Shown here piece after piece: positions 1-8,582 of a DNA stretch of 33,361 bases. This stretch comes from Spirulina sp. Its GTDB lineage: Bacteria > Cyanobacteriota > Cyanobacteriia > Cyanobacteriales > Spirulinaceae. The stretch lies in the NCBI GenBank assembly GCA_011390265.1, contig JAABSU010000008.1, positions 1 to 33,361 of the forward strand. The letters run 5' to 3'. Each line of letters opens with the position of its first letter. Position 1 is the stretch's first letter. The notes under the pieces were generated by a model. The model did not search any database, was not told the DNA's origin, and worked only from the letters and a program-made list of their open reading frames with translations. Made by a program: the position numbers and the translations under genes.

Positions 1-2
1 AT

Positions 3-206
3 GGCGATGCCACCCTTGCCCCACTACCGGCGATTACCCTATTGGCCCAACTGTTTTTTGCGATCGCCTTTGGGATTCCGGGGTTATTTCTCTCGCTGCC
101 CTTAACAATTATCGGGCGGATCTGGTTTACGGAAGTGGTGCTGCGGGATATCCTCAACCACTGGCGATCGCCCCGTCCCAAGCTCCCCCCTCACCTTTCG
201 ATCTAA
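3..206 (+). CDS. AI-2E family transporter, C-terminal fragment
   Basis: Frame 3 is open from the window edge to a TAA and encodes about 67 residues, rich in hydrophobic segments (LPAITLLAQLFFAIAFGIPG, then LFLSLPLTII), followed by a polar tail with VVLRDILNHW. This matches the last one or two membrane helices and conserved C-terminus of the AI-2E/PerM transporter family, where a G-x-x-G-l-x-l-a-x-P-L pattern is usual. The family comprises polytopic inner-membrane proteins thought to export small molecules; the substrate cannot be told from this piece. The 5' part lies outside the window. The other two frames of this stretch either stop or look non-coding. It is not in the ORF track because it lacks a start codon here. 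Confidence 0.7.
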   Translation, partial: GDATLAPLPAITLLAQLFFAIAFGIPGLFLSLPLTIIGRIWFTEVVLRDILNHWRSPRPKLPPHLSI

Positions 207-237
207 AATAACAACGCATTCCCCATTAACGGCTCCC

Positions 238-262
238 ACAGGCAAGATGCCCGTTCTACCTG
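238..262. repeat. Cyanobacterial short interspersed repeat (GRTGILPV-type)
   Basis: The segment caggcaagatgcccgttcta reads, on the minus strand, as the peptide string GRTGILPV. This string recurs in spurious ORFs of many cyanobacterial genomes because the underlying DNA is a dispersed repeat. I therefore regard the ORF at 102-299 (minus) as a repeat-derived shadow. Recognition is from memory; only one copy is visible in this window. Confidence 0.35.
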
Positions 263-360
263 AATCTAACCATTGGCTGTGAATAATCAGGACATCCATC
301 GTCTCCTCTCATTTGGTGAGATGATGATTTTCTGATCTGCCACTCCCCTGCCGCATTTCT

Positions 361-1527
361 ATGAGCAAAATCAACATTCTCAATATCACCATTGATAATC
401 TTTCCCTGGCGCAACTGCTAGACCAAATCAAACAGGGGGGTTTTGTCGTGACCCCCAATGCGGATCACCTCATTCAACTGCAAAACGATCCAGAGTTTTT
501 CCACGTCTATCGCAATGCAGACTATGTAATTTGTGATAGCCAAATTTTGATGTATATCTCTTGGTTTTTTGGAAAAAGAATTCGCGAGAAAATTTCAGGA
601 TCTGATTTTTTCCCCGCATTTTATTGGCATTATCGCCATGATCCCGATATTCGTATTTTTCTCCTGGGTGCGGGGCCTGGTGTTGCCATCGAGGCTCAAA
701 AAAAGATCAATGCCAAGGTCGGCCGAGAAATAGTCGTTGCGACCTACTCCCCATCCTATGGATTTGAAAAAAATGAAGCAGAATGTCACGAAGTGATTAA
801 TATCATCAATGCCACCAATGCCAACGTTCTCGCCGTTGGTTTAGGGGCACCCAAGCAGGAAAAATGGATTTATAAATACCGTCATACTCTCAAAGGGATT
901 AAAATTTTTCTCGCCATTGGCGCGACCATTGACTTTGAGGCGGGGGTGCTGGCCCGAGCGCCGCGCCGTCTCAGTGAATCAGGGCTTGAATGGGTTTATC
1001 GCCTTGCCCGCGAACCGAGGCGATTATGGCGACGCTACCTTTTAGGCATTATCCCCATGCTCAGTTTAATTGTGAGGCAGAAGCTGGGAATTTATCGGTA
1101 TAAAAAACCCTTGGGCTTGTTACTCCATGAAGCGGGGTTATTGACGATCAAGCAGATGGAAATACTGTTAGCCAAACAGGCCAAAGGGACGGATCAACGC
1201 TTTGGCGAGTTGGCAATTGAGCAGGGCTGGATTCAGCCGAAAACAGTACATTTTTTTTTGGTAGAGTTACCCCGTTGGCTTCAGAGACATTACGCTCATC
1301 GATTACCCGATTATTTGGAAGTTGCGGGTTTATTGAGCCATACCCAAATAGAAACTCTACTGGCCGAACAACGGGCAGATCCTCGCTCGCTGGAACAATT
1401 GGCGATGGAGCGGGAATGGATCAATCCCAAAACTGTGAAATTTTTCCAAGAGGTTCAGGCATTGGCGAATCGTCGCAACCTCAACAGTTTTGAGCATGTC
1501 TATTTTTATAAACCTTCCTCCAATTAA
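361..1527 (+). CDS. WecG/TagA/CpsF-family glycosyltransferase with C-terminal tandem domain
   Basis: 388 aa. Residues 1-240 form a complete WecG/TagA/CpsF (GT26) domain: VVTPNADHLIQL with the family Asp, a CDSQ segment, GLGAPKQEKWI, GATIDFEAG and the LARAPRRLSESGLEWVYRL signature. The family transfers ManNAcA-type or similar sugars to lipid-linked intermediates in polysaccharide or teichoic acid synthesis. Beyond the usual length of about 245 residues there is an extension of about 145 residues holding two related units near 253-310 and 318-372. Each has an (E/V)AGLLxxxQxExLLAxQ helix and a W(I/I)xPKTVxFF motif. They resemble the MshEN/GspE_N style of helical repeat seen in cyanobacterial proteins; the function is unknown. 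The downstream gene begins 6 bp later. The nearby Wzc-like gene supports an exopolysaccharide role. No clear ribosome binding site is seen before the ATG. Confidence 0.87.
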   Translation: MSKINILNITIDNLSLAQLLDQIKQGGFVVTPNADHLIQLQNDPEFFHVYRNADYVICDSQILMYISWFFGKRIREKISGSDFFPAFYWHYRHDPDIRIFLLGAGPGVAIEAQKKINAKVGREIVVATYSPSYGFEKNEAECHEVINIINATNANVLAVGLGAPKQEKWIYKYRHTLKGIKIFLAIGATIDFEAGVLARAPRRLSESGLEWVYRLAREPRRLWRRYLLGIIPMLSLIVRQKLGIYRYKKPLGLLLHEAGLLTIKQMEILLAKQAKGTDQRFGELAIEQGWIQPKTVHFFLVELPRWLQRHYAHRLPDYLEVAGLLSHTQIETLLAEQRADPRSLEQLAMEREWINPKTVKFFQEVQALANRRNLNSFEHVYFYKPSSN

Positions 1528-1533
1528 GGAACC

Positions 1534-2736
1534 ATGGTGGTGCAGCGCAGTATTCCGGAAATTAATGCCAAAATTCGTCAGGGTCAGGCTCAGGTCTTAA
1601 CGGTGACGGAGGTGAAACAGCGGGTGGCTGCGGAGGGGGTGGGGGCGATCGCCGCCATTGCCGCCACCGTTGACGTAATTACCAGCGGCACGTTTGAGCC
1701 GATGGAATCCACCGGGGCCTTTCTCAACATCGGCCACACCGATCCGCCGATTAAAATCCGCCAATGTTGGTTAGATGATGTGCCGGCCTATGCGGGGTTG
1801 GGGGCGGTGGATCTCTATCTTGGGGCGACGATGGTTCAAGATAGCAATTTGGAAGGGGAGAGTGAGGAGCGGGGCGGTGGCCATGTGATTGAGCGTTTAA
1901 TTGCCGGCCAGGGGGTGACGTTGCGGGCGACGGGTCATGTGACGGACTGTTACCCCCGCGCTGCTTGGGAAACGACGATTCGCGCTGAAACGATTAATCA
2001 GTTTTATTTATTCAATCCTCGCAATCTTTATCAAAATTTTATTGTCGGCGTGAATGGGAGCGATCGCCCCCTCCACACCTATCTCGGCGTGCTTCAGCCG
2101 GGCCTCGGCAATGCCGTTTATTCCAACCCGGGGGCTTTATCTCCCTTGCTCAATGATCCGGATCTAACGGGGGTGGGGATTGGCACAAAAATTTTCCTCG
2201 GTGGGGGTGTGGGCTATGTGGCCTGGGAAGGAACGCAGCATTTCCCGCTCCAAAAACGGCTCCCCAACCGTACTCCCATCGGCCCGGCGGCCACCGTCGC
2301 CCTGATTGGCGATGCCAAACAAATGTCCTCGGATTGGGTGCGGGGCTGTTATTTCAAACATTACGGCCCCTCGATCATGTTGGGGGTGGGGGTTCCTTTG
2401 GCGGTGCTCAATGAGGAGGTGGTGGCCCGTTGTGCGGTTCAGGATGAGGAAATTGTTGCCCCGGTAATGGATTTTTCCATTCCCCGCCGGGTGCGGCCCA
2501 CCTTTGGTTTAGTGTCCTATGGCCAACTGAAATCGGGGCGGATCACCATTGAGGGGCAATCGGTACGCACGGCCCCCTTAGCGAGTTTATACCGTTCCCA
2601 ACAGGTGGCGGACTGTTTGAAGGCCTGGATTTTGGCGGGAGAATTTACGCTCACGGAAGCGGTTGCCCCATTACCGAGCGATCGCGCCTTTTTATCTCAA
2701 GATCCAGTGGGGACAGGCATGGAGATGGATCGCTAG
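1534..2736 (+). CDS. Homocysteine biosynthesis protein, DUF39/COG1900 family
   Basis: 400 aa, full length for the DUF39 (HcyBio) family. Hallmarks are the N-terminal SIPEINAKIRQGQAQVLT, then TSGTFEPMESTGAFLNIGH, the conserved Cys in KIRQCWLDDVPAYAG, GAVDLYLGATM and GGHVIERLIAG. In methanogens this family takes part in making homocysteine from aspartate semialdehyde with a persulfide-type sulfur donor, the conserved Cys being essential. In cyanobacteria the homologue is usually annotated by analogy only. The start is ATG six bases after the upstream stop, so co-transcription with the glycosyltransferase is likely although the functions look unrelated. The stop codon shares the palindrome CTAG with the stop of the convergent wzc-like gene. 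Confidence 0.85.
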   Translation: MVVQRSIPEINAKIRQGQAQVLTVTEVKQRVAAEGVGAIAAIAATVDVITSGTFEPMESTGAFLNIGHTDPPIKIRQCWLDDVPAYAGLGAVDLYLGATMVQDSNLEGESEERGGGHVIERLIAGQGVTLRATGHVTDCYPRAAWETTIRAETINQFYLFNPRNLYQNFIVGVNGSDRPLHTYLGVLQPGLGNAVYSNPGALSPLLNDPDLTGVGIGTKIFLGGGVGYVAWEGTQHFPLQKRLPNRTPIGPAATVALIGDAKQMSSDWVRGCYFKHYGPSIMLGVGVPLAVLNEEVVARCAVQDEEIVAPVMDFSIPRRVRPTFGLVSYGQLKSGRITIEGQSVRTAPLASLYRSQQVADCLKAWILAGEFTLTEAVAPLPSDRAFLSQDPVGTGMEMDR

Positions 2737-5099
2737 CTGTTACCTAGGCTGTCCGAATGGACAAACTTCGTGCCATTGAGTCCCACGGGTGCCAACTCCT
2801 TGAGGACAGCCTGCGGTGGAGCGGCGGCAACATCGGCGCGATCGCCACTACCGGAGCGATCGCCCCCCTTGTTTCCCGGATAGGCGGGGGTTTCCTTGGC
2901 AAAATTGGCGATCGCCCCTAAAACTGGCGTATTCGCCACCGATAGCTCGTATAAAGACTGCTCTAACACCGATTGCTTCAGGGTTCCCAACCCTGTAACC
3001 AGTAACACCCCATCACTATTAGCCCCCAACAGATGGGCATCCGCTAACCCCCCCAGAGGCGGCGCATCATAGATCACCAAATCAAACTGATCCCGTAGGT
3101 AGATCATCAAATCCTGCATTTTATGGGAGGAAATCAGCCGAATCGGATCGGGGGGCAGCATTCCTGCTGTTAATACCGAGAGGTTCTCATCCAAAATCGA
3201 AGCTTGGATCGCGCTCTGAATCGGGATATCCCCCGACAGCACATCGGTTAACCCTGGGCCATTGGCCACACCTAAGCGTTGATGGACTTGGGGCCGTCGT
3301 AAATCCGTATCCACCACCAGCACCCGCCGATTCATCCGCGCAAAGGCTTGGGCCAGGTAGGCCGCCACCACGGTTTTCCCCTCACCGGCAAGGGAAGAAG
3401 TGAGCACAATCGATCGCACCGGGTTATCCGCATCCAAAAGGCGCACATTGGCCGCCAAAGCTTGGAAGGCTTCGGCAAAGGCAGAGCGGCTCAAGTCCCC
3501 AGCGGGCGATCGCACCCAATGGGCTAAAGGCGTACCGTTTAACACCCAGCGCAAGAGGCCCGTAATTGGATTAGAGATCGATGGGGTGGAGAGACCCAGT
3601 AAATCCCCCTGAGTTTCTACCTCCAAGCTTGGGGTCTGATCGAGGGCGACAAACGTAATCGCGGGGGCAAATTCGCTGAGTTCCCGTTTGCGGGGAATAA
3701 TCCCCAACAGCGAAAGCTTGGTAATTTTTTTAACCTCTTTGGGACTGTGGAGCACATTGCTCAAGGTATCCAGGGCCAGCGCTGCCCCACAGCCCAGCAT
3801 GAAGCCGACAATGGCCCCCAGCAGCACATTGCGGGATGTGCTGGCGGTGGAGGGTTGGGGCGGTGTCACCGGCTCCAGCAGTCGCCAGGGAACTTGACGT
3901 TGGGCAATTTCAATGCGCAGAGAATCCCGACGGGTGAGAAATTGATTGAGGTTTTCCGTGGCAATGTGTAATTCCCGTTCAATATCGGTATAGGAGCGAC
4001 TGATCACAGAAAGCTGCTTGACCCGATTTTCAAAATCCGTCAAGGTATTGGCTAACCCCTGCTGCCGCCCTTCCATTTCCTCAATCCGGGTCGTTAGGGC
4101 GACGGCGGTGCGATCTGCTTCATTGCGCAGCAGGGGGAGGAGGTTTTGACGTTGTTCGTTGAGCAGTTTGATTTCTGGGCTTTCTTCCAGCAGCAACACC
4201 GAATCTTTGGCAATTTGACTATCAATGGCTTGGAGTTGATCCAATATGGCTTGATAACGGGGGCTGCTCATCAGGGCTGATGAAGCCAGGTTTTCGGGGG
4301 ATTTGATTGCTAATTCAGTTTGCATCTCACTGGAGAGCGATCGCAATTCATGCAGTTCTGATTGAATGGCTAATTGTTGAGTTTGCACCGTGGTGATGTG
4401 GCCCGCCAACTGTTCCCCTGTGGTGGCCGGGTCAATGAGGTTATAGTTTTGGCGTAGATTTTGCAATTGGCCCTGTAAAAATTCCACCCGACCCTCTAGT
4501 TCTGGGAGTTGTTCATCGACAAAATCTAAACCCTGTTGAATATCCGATTTTCGGTCTTCTAAGCTGTAGTTCAAATAGGATTGGGAAACCACCATCAGTA
4601 GATCGTTAACAAAGGTGGGGTTAGGATGTTGAAAGGAAACTTCTAAAACATTGGGTCCCAAGACACGAATATTCAAACTATATTTCAAACCTTCGTAGGT
4701 GAGGTGAGGATACTTGCTGTGCAGTTCTTCTAGGACGGGATTGAGGACTTCAGGACTCCGCAGCACTTTGATTTTCGTCTCGTCAAGGGTGACACCTTCG
4801 GGGCGACTCCCAATCACCGCATCAGAGTTGGTCACGGTGGAAATGACTTGGGTTTCCACTGTGACGGATTCGGTGAGAATTTCAAACCGAGATTTATAAA
4901 TGGGGGTATCTGTAATCGCTTTATAGGCTCCCGCGCCTGCCATTAAGCAACTTAAGCCAATAATTAAAAATGCCCGGCGGTAGAGGGCTTCCAACATCCG
5001 CCCCAATTCAATGCCACCCTCATCTTCAGGGATCCGGATATTCTGTTGCCAAGCTTGTTGGTCTGATGCTGTGATTGGTGGAACTTGTCCCGCTTGCAT
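2733..5099 (-). CDS. Polysaccharide co-polymerase/BY-kinase (Wzz-Wzc type)
   Basis: 788 aa from the ATG preceded by GAGG eight bases upstream; the ORF track's TTG start at 5123 adds eight residues. An N-terminal Wzz segment has a first membrane helix (RRAFLIIGLSCLMAGAGA), a long periplasmic coiled-coil part, and a second helix (LLGAIVGFMLGCGAALAL) preceded by the proline-rich PVTPPQPS typical of co-polymerases. The C-terminal cytoplasmic kinase domain has Walker A SSLAGEGKT, Walker A' VLVVDTDLRRP and Walker B DLVIYDAPP. Such proteins control chain length and export of extracellular polysaccharide. The C-terminal tail carries no tyrosine cluster, only one Tyr (ETPAYPG) after the ATPase fold, so the usual autophosphorylation tail appears missing. 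The neighbouring glycosyltransferase supports a capsule or EPS role. Confidence 0.9.
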   Translation of the reverse strand: MQAGQVPPITASDQQAWQQNIRIPEDEGGIELGRMLEALYRRAFLIIGLSCLMAGAGAYKAITDTPIYKSRFEILTESVTVETQVISTVTNSDAVIGSRPEGVTLDETKIKVLRSPEVLNPVLEELHSKYPHLTYEGLKYSLNIRVLGPNVLEVSFQHPNPTFVNDLLMVVSQSYLNYSLEDRKSDIQQGLDFVDEQLPELEGRVEFLQGQLQNLRQNYNLIDPATTGEQLAGHITTVQTQQLAIQSELHELRSLSSEMQTELAIKSPENLASSALMSSPRYQAILDQLQAIDSQIAKDSVLLLEESPEIKLLNEQRQNLLPLLRNEADRTAVALTTRIEEMEGRQQGLANTLTDFENRVKQLSVISRSYTDIERELHIATENLNQFLTRRDSLRIEIAQRQVPWRLLEPVTPPQPSTASTSRNVLLGAIVGFMLGCGAALALDTLSNVLHSPKEVKKITKLSLLGIIPRKRELSEFAPAITFVALDQTPSLEVETQGDLLGLSTPSISNPITGLLRWVLNGTPLAHWVRSPAGDLSRSAFAEAFQALAANVRLLDADNPVRSIVLTSSLAGEGKTVVAAYLAQAFARMNRRVLVVDTDLRRPQVHQRLGVANGPGLTDVLSGDIPIQSAIQASILDENLSVLTAGMLPPDPIRLISSHKMQDLMIYLRDQFDLVIYDAPPLGGLADAHLLGANSDGVLLVTGLGTLKQSVLEQSLYELSVANTPVLGAIANFAKETPAYPGNKGGDRSGSGDRADVAAAPPQAVLKELAPVGLNGTKFVHSDSLGNS

Positions 5100-5357
5100 G
5101 ATGAACCTCGGTGGTGAGGTCAAAACCCCATAATAGCCAGTTTGATTGTGGCTTGAGCGATCGTTGATTGTGGCTAAAACAGTTGATGGAGTGAAGAAAT
5201 CATCTGAATGCGATTATTCCGCTGATTTCTGGCCATCCTAACCCTTCCTTCCTTGATCAGCCAAGGGGATCCCCTCGGTTGGAAGATTGCCATTCATCCC
5301 CTAGGATAGCTATATTACCGGGGTGTTTTCTGCCCTCACCGCTGCTTGCCATCACCC

Positions 5358-7424
5358 ATGCTGCCTGAATCAAACCTTGGCTTGACGCTCCAACGGGGCG
5401 GGGAAGAATTATTGCTGTTGAAGGCGGGCGATCGCTTCACGCTACGCCCGACCCAACCGGACGCGCCCCTGCCCCCAGAACTCGATCGCCTTAACCGTCA
5501 CCCCATTCCCCAAACGCCGCTGCTGGAATTTATCGTCGCGCCGGCCAATTTGGAGGCGGCGATGGCGGCGGCCCGGGGGGCGGAGGGGGTGAGCTTCGCT
5601 AGCCATGTCTATCAACTGCAAAATAGCCCGGAAACGCGGCTCTATCTCACCGATGAAATGACGGTGCAGTTTGGGGCTGAGGTTGATCCAGAGGAGCAGT
5701 TGGCGTTAACGGCTCCCTTGGGGCTGGTGGGCGATCGCCCCCTCGAAGGTGTCCCCAATACGACGATTTACCGCGTCACGCTCCAAGCCACGGCCAACCC
5801 GATTAAGCTGGCCAATCACCTCATGGCTAGCCCGCAGGTGCTCACGGCTGAAGCCAATATTATTTTTCTCCAAGAATCCTTCTATCGCCCCCGCGACTCC
5901 CATTACCGCGAACAGTGGTATCTCCACCACCAGGGGGGAACCCAGTTAGCCCCCAACTCCCATATTGACTGTGAGCGGGCTTGGGATATCACCCGGGGGA
6001 GTCGGTCGGTGGTGGTGGCGATCGCCGATGATGCCATTGATCTCAACCATCCGGATCTTCAAGGCCCGGGGAAAATTATCGCCCCCTACGATTTTCGCGA
6101 TCGCGACTTTTCCCCCCTCCCCACTGAGCCGCAGGAAAGCCACGGCACCGCCTGCGCTGGGGTAGCCGTAGCGGAAGAAAACGGCAATGGCATTGTGGGC
6201 GTGGCTCCCGGTTGCGCCCTGATGCCCCTGCGTACCACGGGTTATCTGGATGATAATGCGATCGAAAACCTGTTTAACTGGGCAATGGAAAAAGGAGCCA
6301 GCGTCATCTCCTGTAGTTGGGGAGCCGCCGCCGTCCATTTCCCCCTTTCCCTCCGCCAAAGGGCCGCCCTCCATAAAGCCGCCACCCAAGGCCGCCAAGG
6401 CAAAGGCTGCGTCATCGTCTTCGCCGCTGGCAATGCCAACCGTCCCGTCCAGGGAACCCTTTATGAACAGGGCTGGCCCAACGACCTCCTCAAAGGCCCC
6501 ACAGATTGGCTCAGTGGCTTTTGTACCCATCCCGATGTGATCACCGTTTCCGCCTGTACGAGTTTGGGGAAAAAATCCAGCTATAGCAATTGGGGTACGC
6601 ATATTGCCGTCACTGCCCCCAGCAATAATGCGCCGCCAGGGATGTGGTTTGCCAAAAGCGGGTTTATGTCCACTGCTCCGGCGGTAAAAACCCATCTGCC
6701 GGGATTGGGCATCTTTACCACGGATCAAATGGGGGATTGGGGCTATGATCGCGGCAACTTTACCCGCAATTTTGGTGGTACTTCCAGCGCCTGCCCAGTG
6801 GTGGCGGGGGTGGCGGCGTTGGTGCTGTCGGTGAATCCCAATTTAACCGCTGTGGAGGTTAAAAAATTGCTGGAGCAGACGGCGGATAAAATTGTCGATC
6901 GCGACCCCGATCCCCAATTGGCCTTAACCCTCGGAACCTATGACAGCAAGGGCCACAGCCAGTGGTTTGGCTATGGCAAGGTGAATGCCTATCAAGCGGT
7001 GTTGGAGGCCCAGCGGCGACAGCGGGCCAATGTCCCCGTGGCAGTGAAGCGGAGTTTGAGCCGCCACAGTAGCCTCGCGGTGGCGATTCCCGACCATAAT
7101 CCCCAAGGGTTACTGAGTAGCTTGGAAATTACCCAAGGCGGCAAGATTACGGCCTTGGCGGTGACGGTGGAAATTGTCCATGGATTTTTGGGAGATTTAG
7201 AAATTCATCTCCGCAGTCCCCACGGCATCATGGTGCTCCTACAAAGCCGCAACCTCGGACGGTTAACCCGCCTCAAACGCACCTACCGCTCCCTCGTCAC
7301 CTCTCCCTTGGCTCAGTTCCACGATCGCCCCGCCTTGGGAACTTGGCAGTTATGGGTGATTGACCGCGTACCGGGGGATACGGGAACGCTTCAGGGTTGG
7401 GGGTTGGATTTGGAGGTGGTTTGA
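5358..7424 (+). CDS. Subtilisin-like (S8) serine protease with C-terminal P-domain
   Basis: 689 aa from the ATG; the ORF track uses a TTG 12 bases earlier (692 aa) and no ribosome binding site decides between them. Residues 1-180 form a pro-region-like segment. The peptidase domain shows the catalytic triad: Asp in VVVAIADDAIDLNHPDLQG, His in ESHGTACAGVA and Ser in GGTSSACPVVAGVAALV, with the oxyanion Asn in VIVFAAGNAN. The last 120 residues (from about SSLEITQGGKI to GWGLDLEVV) are a proprotein-convertase P/Homo-B domain, with the typical V.V.I.H...GDLEI.L.SP.G and GTWQLWVID motifs. This is the kexin-like architecture found in cyanobacteria. No signal peptide is obvious, so the location is uncertain. 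It is the last core gene before the accessory island. Confidence 0.92.
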   Translation: MLPESNLGLTLQRGGEELLLLKAGDRFTLRPTQPDAPLPPELDRLNRHPIPQTPLLEFIVAPANLEAAMAAARGAEGVSFASHVYQLQNSPETRLYLTDEMTVQFGAEVDPEEQLALTAPLGLVGDRPLEGVPNTTIYRVTLQATANPIKLANHLMASPQVLTAEANIIFLQESFYRPRDSHYREQWYLHHQGGTQLAPNSHIDCERAWDITRGSRSVVVAIADDAIDLNHPDLQGPGKIIAPYDFRDRDFSPLPTEPQESHGTACAGVAVAEENGNGIVGVAPGCALMPLRTTGYLDDNAIENLFNWAMEKGASVISCSWGAAAVHFPLSLRQRAALHKAATQGRQGKGCVIVFAAGNANRPVQGTLYEQGWPNDLLKGPTDWLSGFCTHPDVITVSACTSLGKKSSYSNWGTHIAVTAPSNNAPPGMWFAKSGFMSTAPAVKTHLPGLGIFTTDQMGDWGYDRGNFTRNFGGTSSACPVVAGVAALVLSVNPNLTAVEVKKLLEQTADKIVDRDPDPQLALTLGTYDSKGHSQWFGYGKVNAYQAVLEAQRRQRANVPVAVKRSLSRHSSLAVAIPDHNPQGLLSSLEITQGGKITALAVTVEIVHGFLGDLEIHLRSPHGIMVLLQSRNLGRLTRLKRTYRSLVTSPLAQFHDRPALGTWQLWVIDRVPGDTGTLQGWGLDLEVV

Positions 7425-7449
7425 GGGGGAACAGGGAACGGGCAACGCA

Positions 7450-7466
7450 GGGGCGAAAAACGCCCC
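7450..7466. terminator. Short GC hairpin after the protease gene
   Basis: GGGGCG-aaaaa-CGCCCC forms a six-pair hairpin 26 bp after the protease stop. No T-run follows, so it is at best a weak terminator. It marks the left edge of the accessory region. Confidence 0.3.
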
Positions 7467-7585
7467 CCAGACCTAGGTTTTGCGACTGAGATGCTGAAAG
7501 TTGATGACTTGGTGGAGGCGATCGAGAAGTTTGGGCCGTTGAGGCACTTCCATAACAGGACTTGCGCTAAAAGACGACCAAAACG

Positions 7586-7615
7586 GGTGTTATCCCGCCT
7601 GTGCGGAATAACGCC
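7586..7615. repeat. Hairpin of 13 positions with one mismatch
   Basis: ggtgttatcccgc and gcggaataacgcc pair over 12 of 13 positions (one of them a G-T pair) around a CTGT loop. It lies just before the first attC-like structure. It could be a transcription terminator for read-through from the protease gene, or part of a decayed attC; there is no T-run. The preceding aacaggacttgcgct also resembles a short sequence dispersed in cyanobacterial genomes. Confidence 0.4.
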
Positions 7616-7702
7616 TATAATATCGGAGTTAGACCGCCAGTGCTTGGCAACACCCTCCAGGGGTGAGTTATCTTGCAGTTGCGGTCTAATAAATAGTTAT
7701 GT
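7615..7702 (+). other. Candidate attC-like site 1 with R' core GTTATGT
   Basis: An inverted repeat TTAGACCGC / GCGGTCTAA (7629-7637 and 7681-7689) with an inner CACCC/GGGTG pairing is followed, after a six-base spacer, by GTTATGT. This is close to the GTTRRRY recombination core. On the left a seven-base spacer is preceded by CTATAAT, a poor match to the RYYYAAC R'' box. The near-symmetrical spacers and total length of 88 bp suit an attC, but R'' is degenerate. The first ATG of the RM pair begins four bases after the core, as is usual for cassettes. Confidence 0.4.
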
Positions 7703-7705
7703 GTC

Positions 7706-8557
7706 ATGAAAATGAGATTTGCAATGAATAAACAGCAAAGAATTTCAAAAGCCATAAAAGATGTCGTATCTGAAATGATGGATCGGGTAATGGATCGCGT
7801 TCTAATTACTGACCCTTTTATTGAGGAAAGTCACCATTCAAGCAAACCTCTCTACGCAGCATTAGTGCCTGACGAGATTTTTAAAGGTTCACATTTTGAG
7901 AGAAGATTTGTAACTCCATTTGGTGGTGTATGGGAAAAACTTGCTCAAGTTGTTGCTTTAGAAGCTCATGGTAATTGTCAAATGGGACATACGATAAACG
8001 GAACAATTGGAAAAGAAAGCTTAAGAAGAATTCAAGAGATTCTAAATAAATTAGAACATAGTAAAGGCAAAGAAAAAATTAAACCAGATTGGGATAAAGA
8101 ATTGAAATATATTAAGGCGGGAAGTGGGCAACTTATGCCTGCGACTGTTGTGTGTGATATTTTTATACAAAACGAAGAAGATGGAACACGGTATTCGTTT
8201 GAACTAAAAGCTCCATTACCAAATAGCGATCAAACAAAAGTAAGCAAAGAAAAATTATTTAAGCTTTTGGCAATGGAGCCAAAAGCTGTTGATTATGCCT
8301 ACTACGCTTTGCCATATAATCCTTATGGGAGGAAAGAAGATTATAAATGGACTTTCCCTATGCGATGGTTCAATATGCATGAAGATGAATCAGTACTGAT
8401 AGGCAATGAATTTTGGGAACTTATTGGAGGGGAAGGAACTTATAGTAACTTCATTAAAGAAATTAATGCATTGGGTAAGGATTACAAAGAAAGGATCTAT
8501 CGAGAGTTTTTGGGAATTGAACCTCCTAAAAATTTTGAAGAAGAAGTTTTAAAATAA
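7706..8557 (+). CDS. Type II restriction endonuclease, probably TdeIII-like
   Basis: 283 aa from the first ATG; ATGs at 7712 and 7724 are alternatives, the last giving the N-terminus MNKQQRISKAIKDVV. The protein is lysine-rich and soluble. The segment CDIFIQNEEDG followed by YSFELKAPLPNSDQTKVSKEKL has the D-x(n)-E-x-K pattern of PD-(D/E)XK nucleases. The overall pattern (LVPDEIFKGSHFERRFVT, FELKAPLPNSDQTK) resembles the TdeIII family, said to cut GGNCC; I am moderately sure of the family and cannot confirm the site. A C5 methylase gene follows 25 bp later. Coding sequence is markedly AT-rich compared with the flanking core genes. It starts right at the candidate cassette boundary. Confidence 0.72.
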   Translation: MKMRFAMNKQQRISKAIKDVVSEMMDRVMDRVLITDPFIEESHHSSKPLYAALVPDEIFKGSHFERRFVTPFGGVWEKLAQVVALEAHGNCQMGHTINGTIGKESLRRIQEILNKLEHSKGKEKIKPDWDKELKYIKAGSGQLMPATVVCDIFIQNEEDGTRYSFELKAPLPNSDQTKVSKEKLFKLLAMEPKAVDYAYYALPYNPYGRKEDYKWTFPMRWFNMHEDESVLIGNEFWELIGGEGTYSNFIKEINALGKDYKERIYREFLGIEPPKNFEEEVLK

Positions 8558-8582
8558 TTGACTTGAATAAGAGACATAAAAA

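Noticed and set aside
5946-6728. 260-aa minus-strand ORF
   Set aside because: Lies entirely antisense to the S8 protease, whose catalytic motifs are intact; composition (Gly/Ala-rich, no motif) is that of a GC-rich shadow frame.
7491-7709. 72-aa ORF before the RM genes
   Set aside because: No recognisable motif, crosses the hairpin and attC-like site, and ends inside the start of the endonuclease gene.
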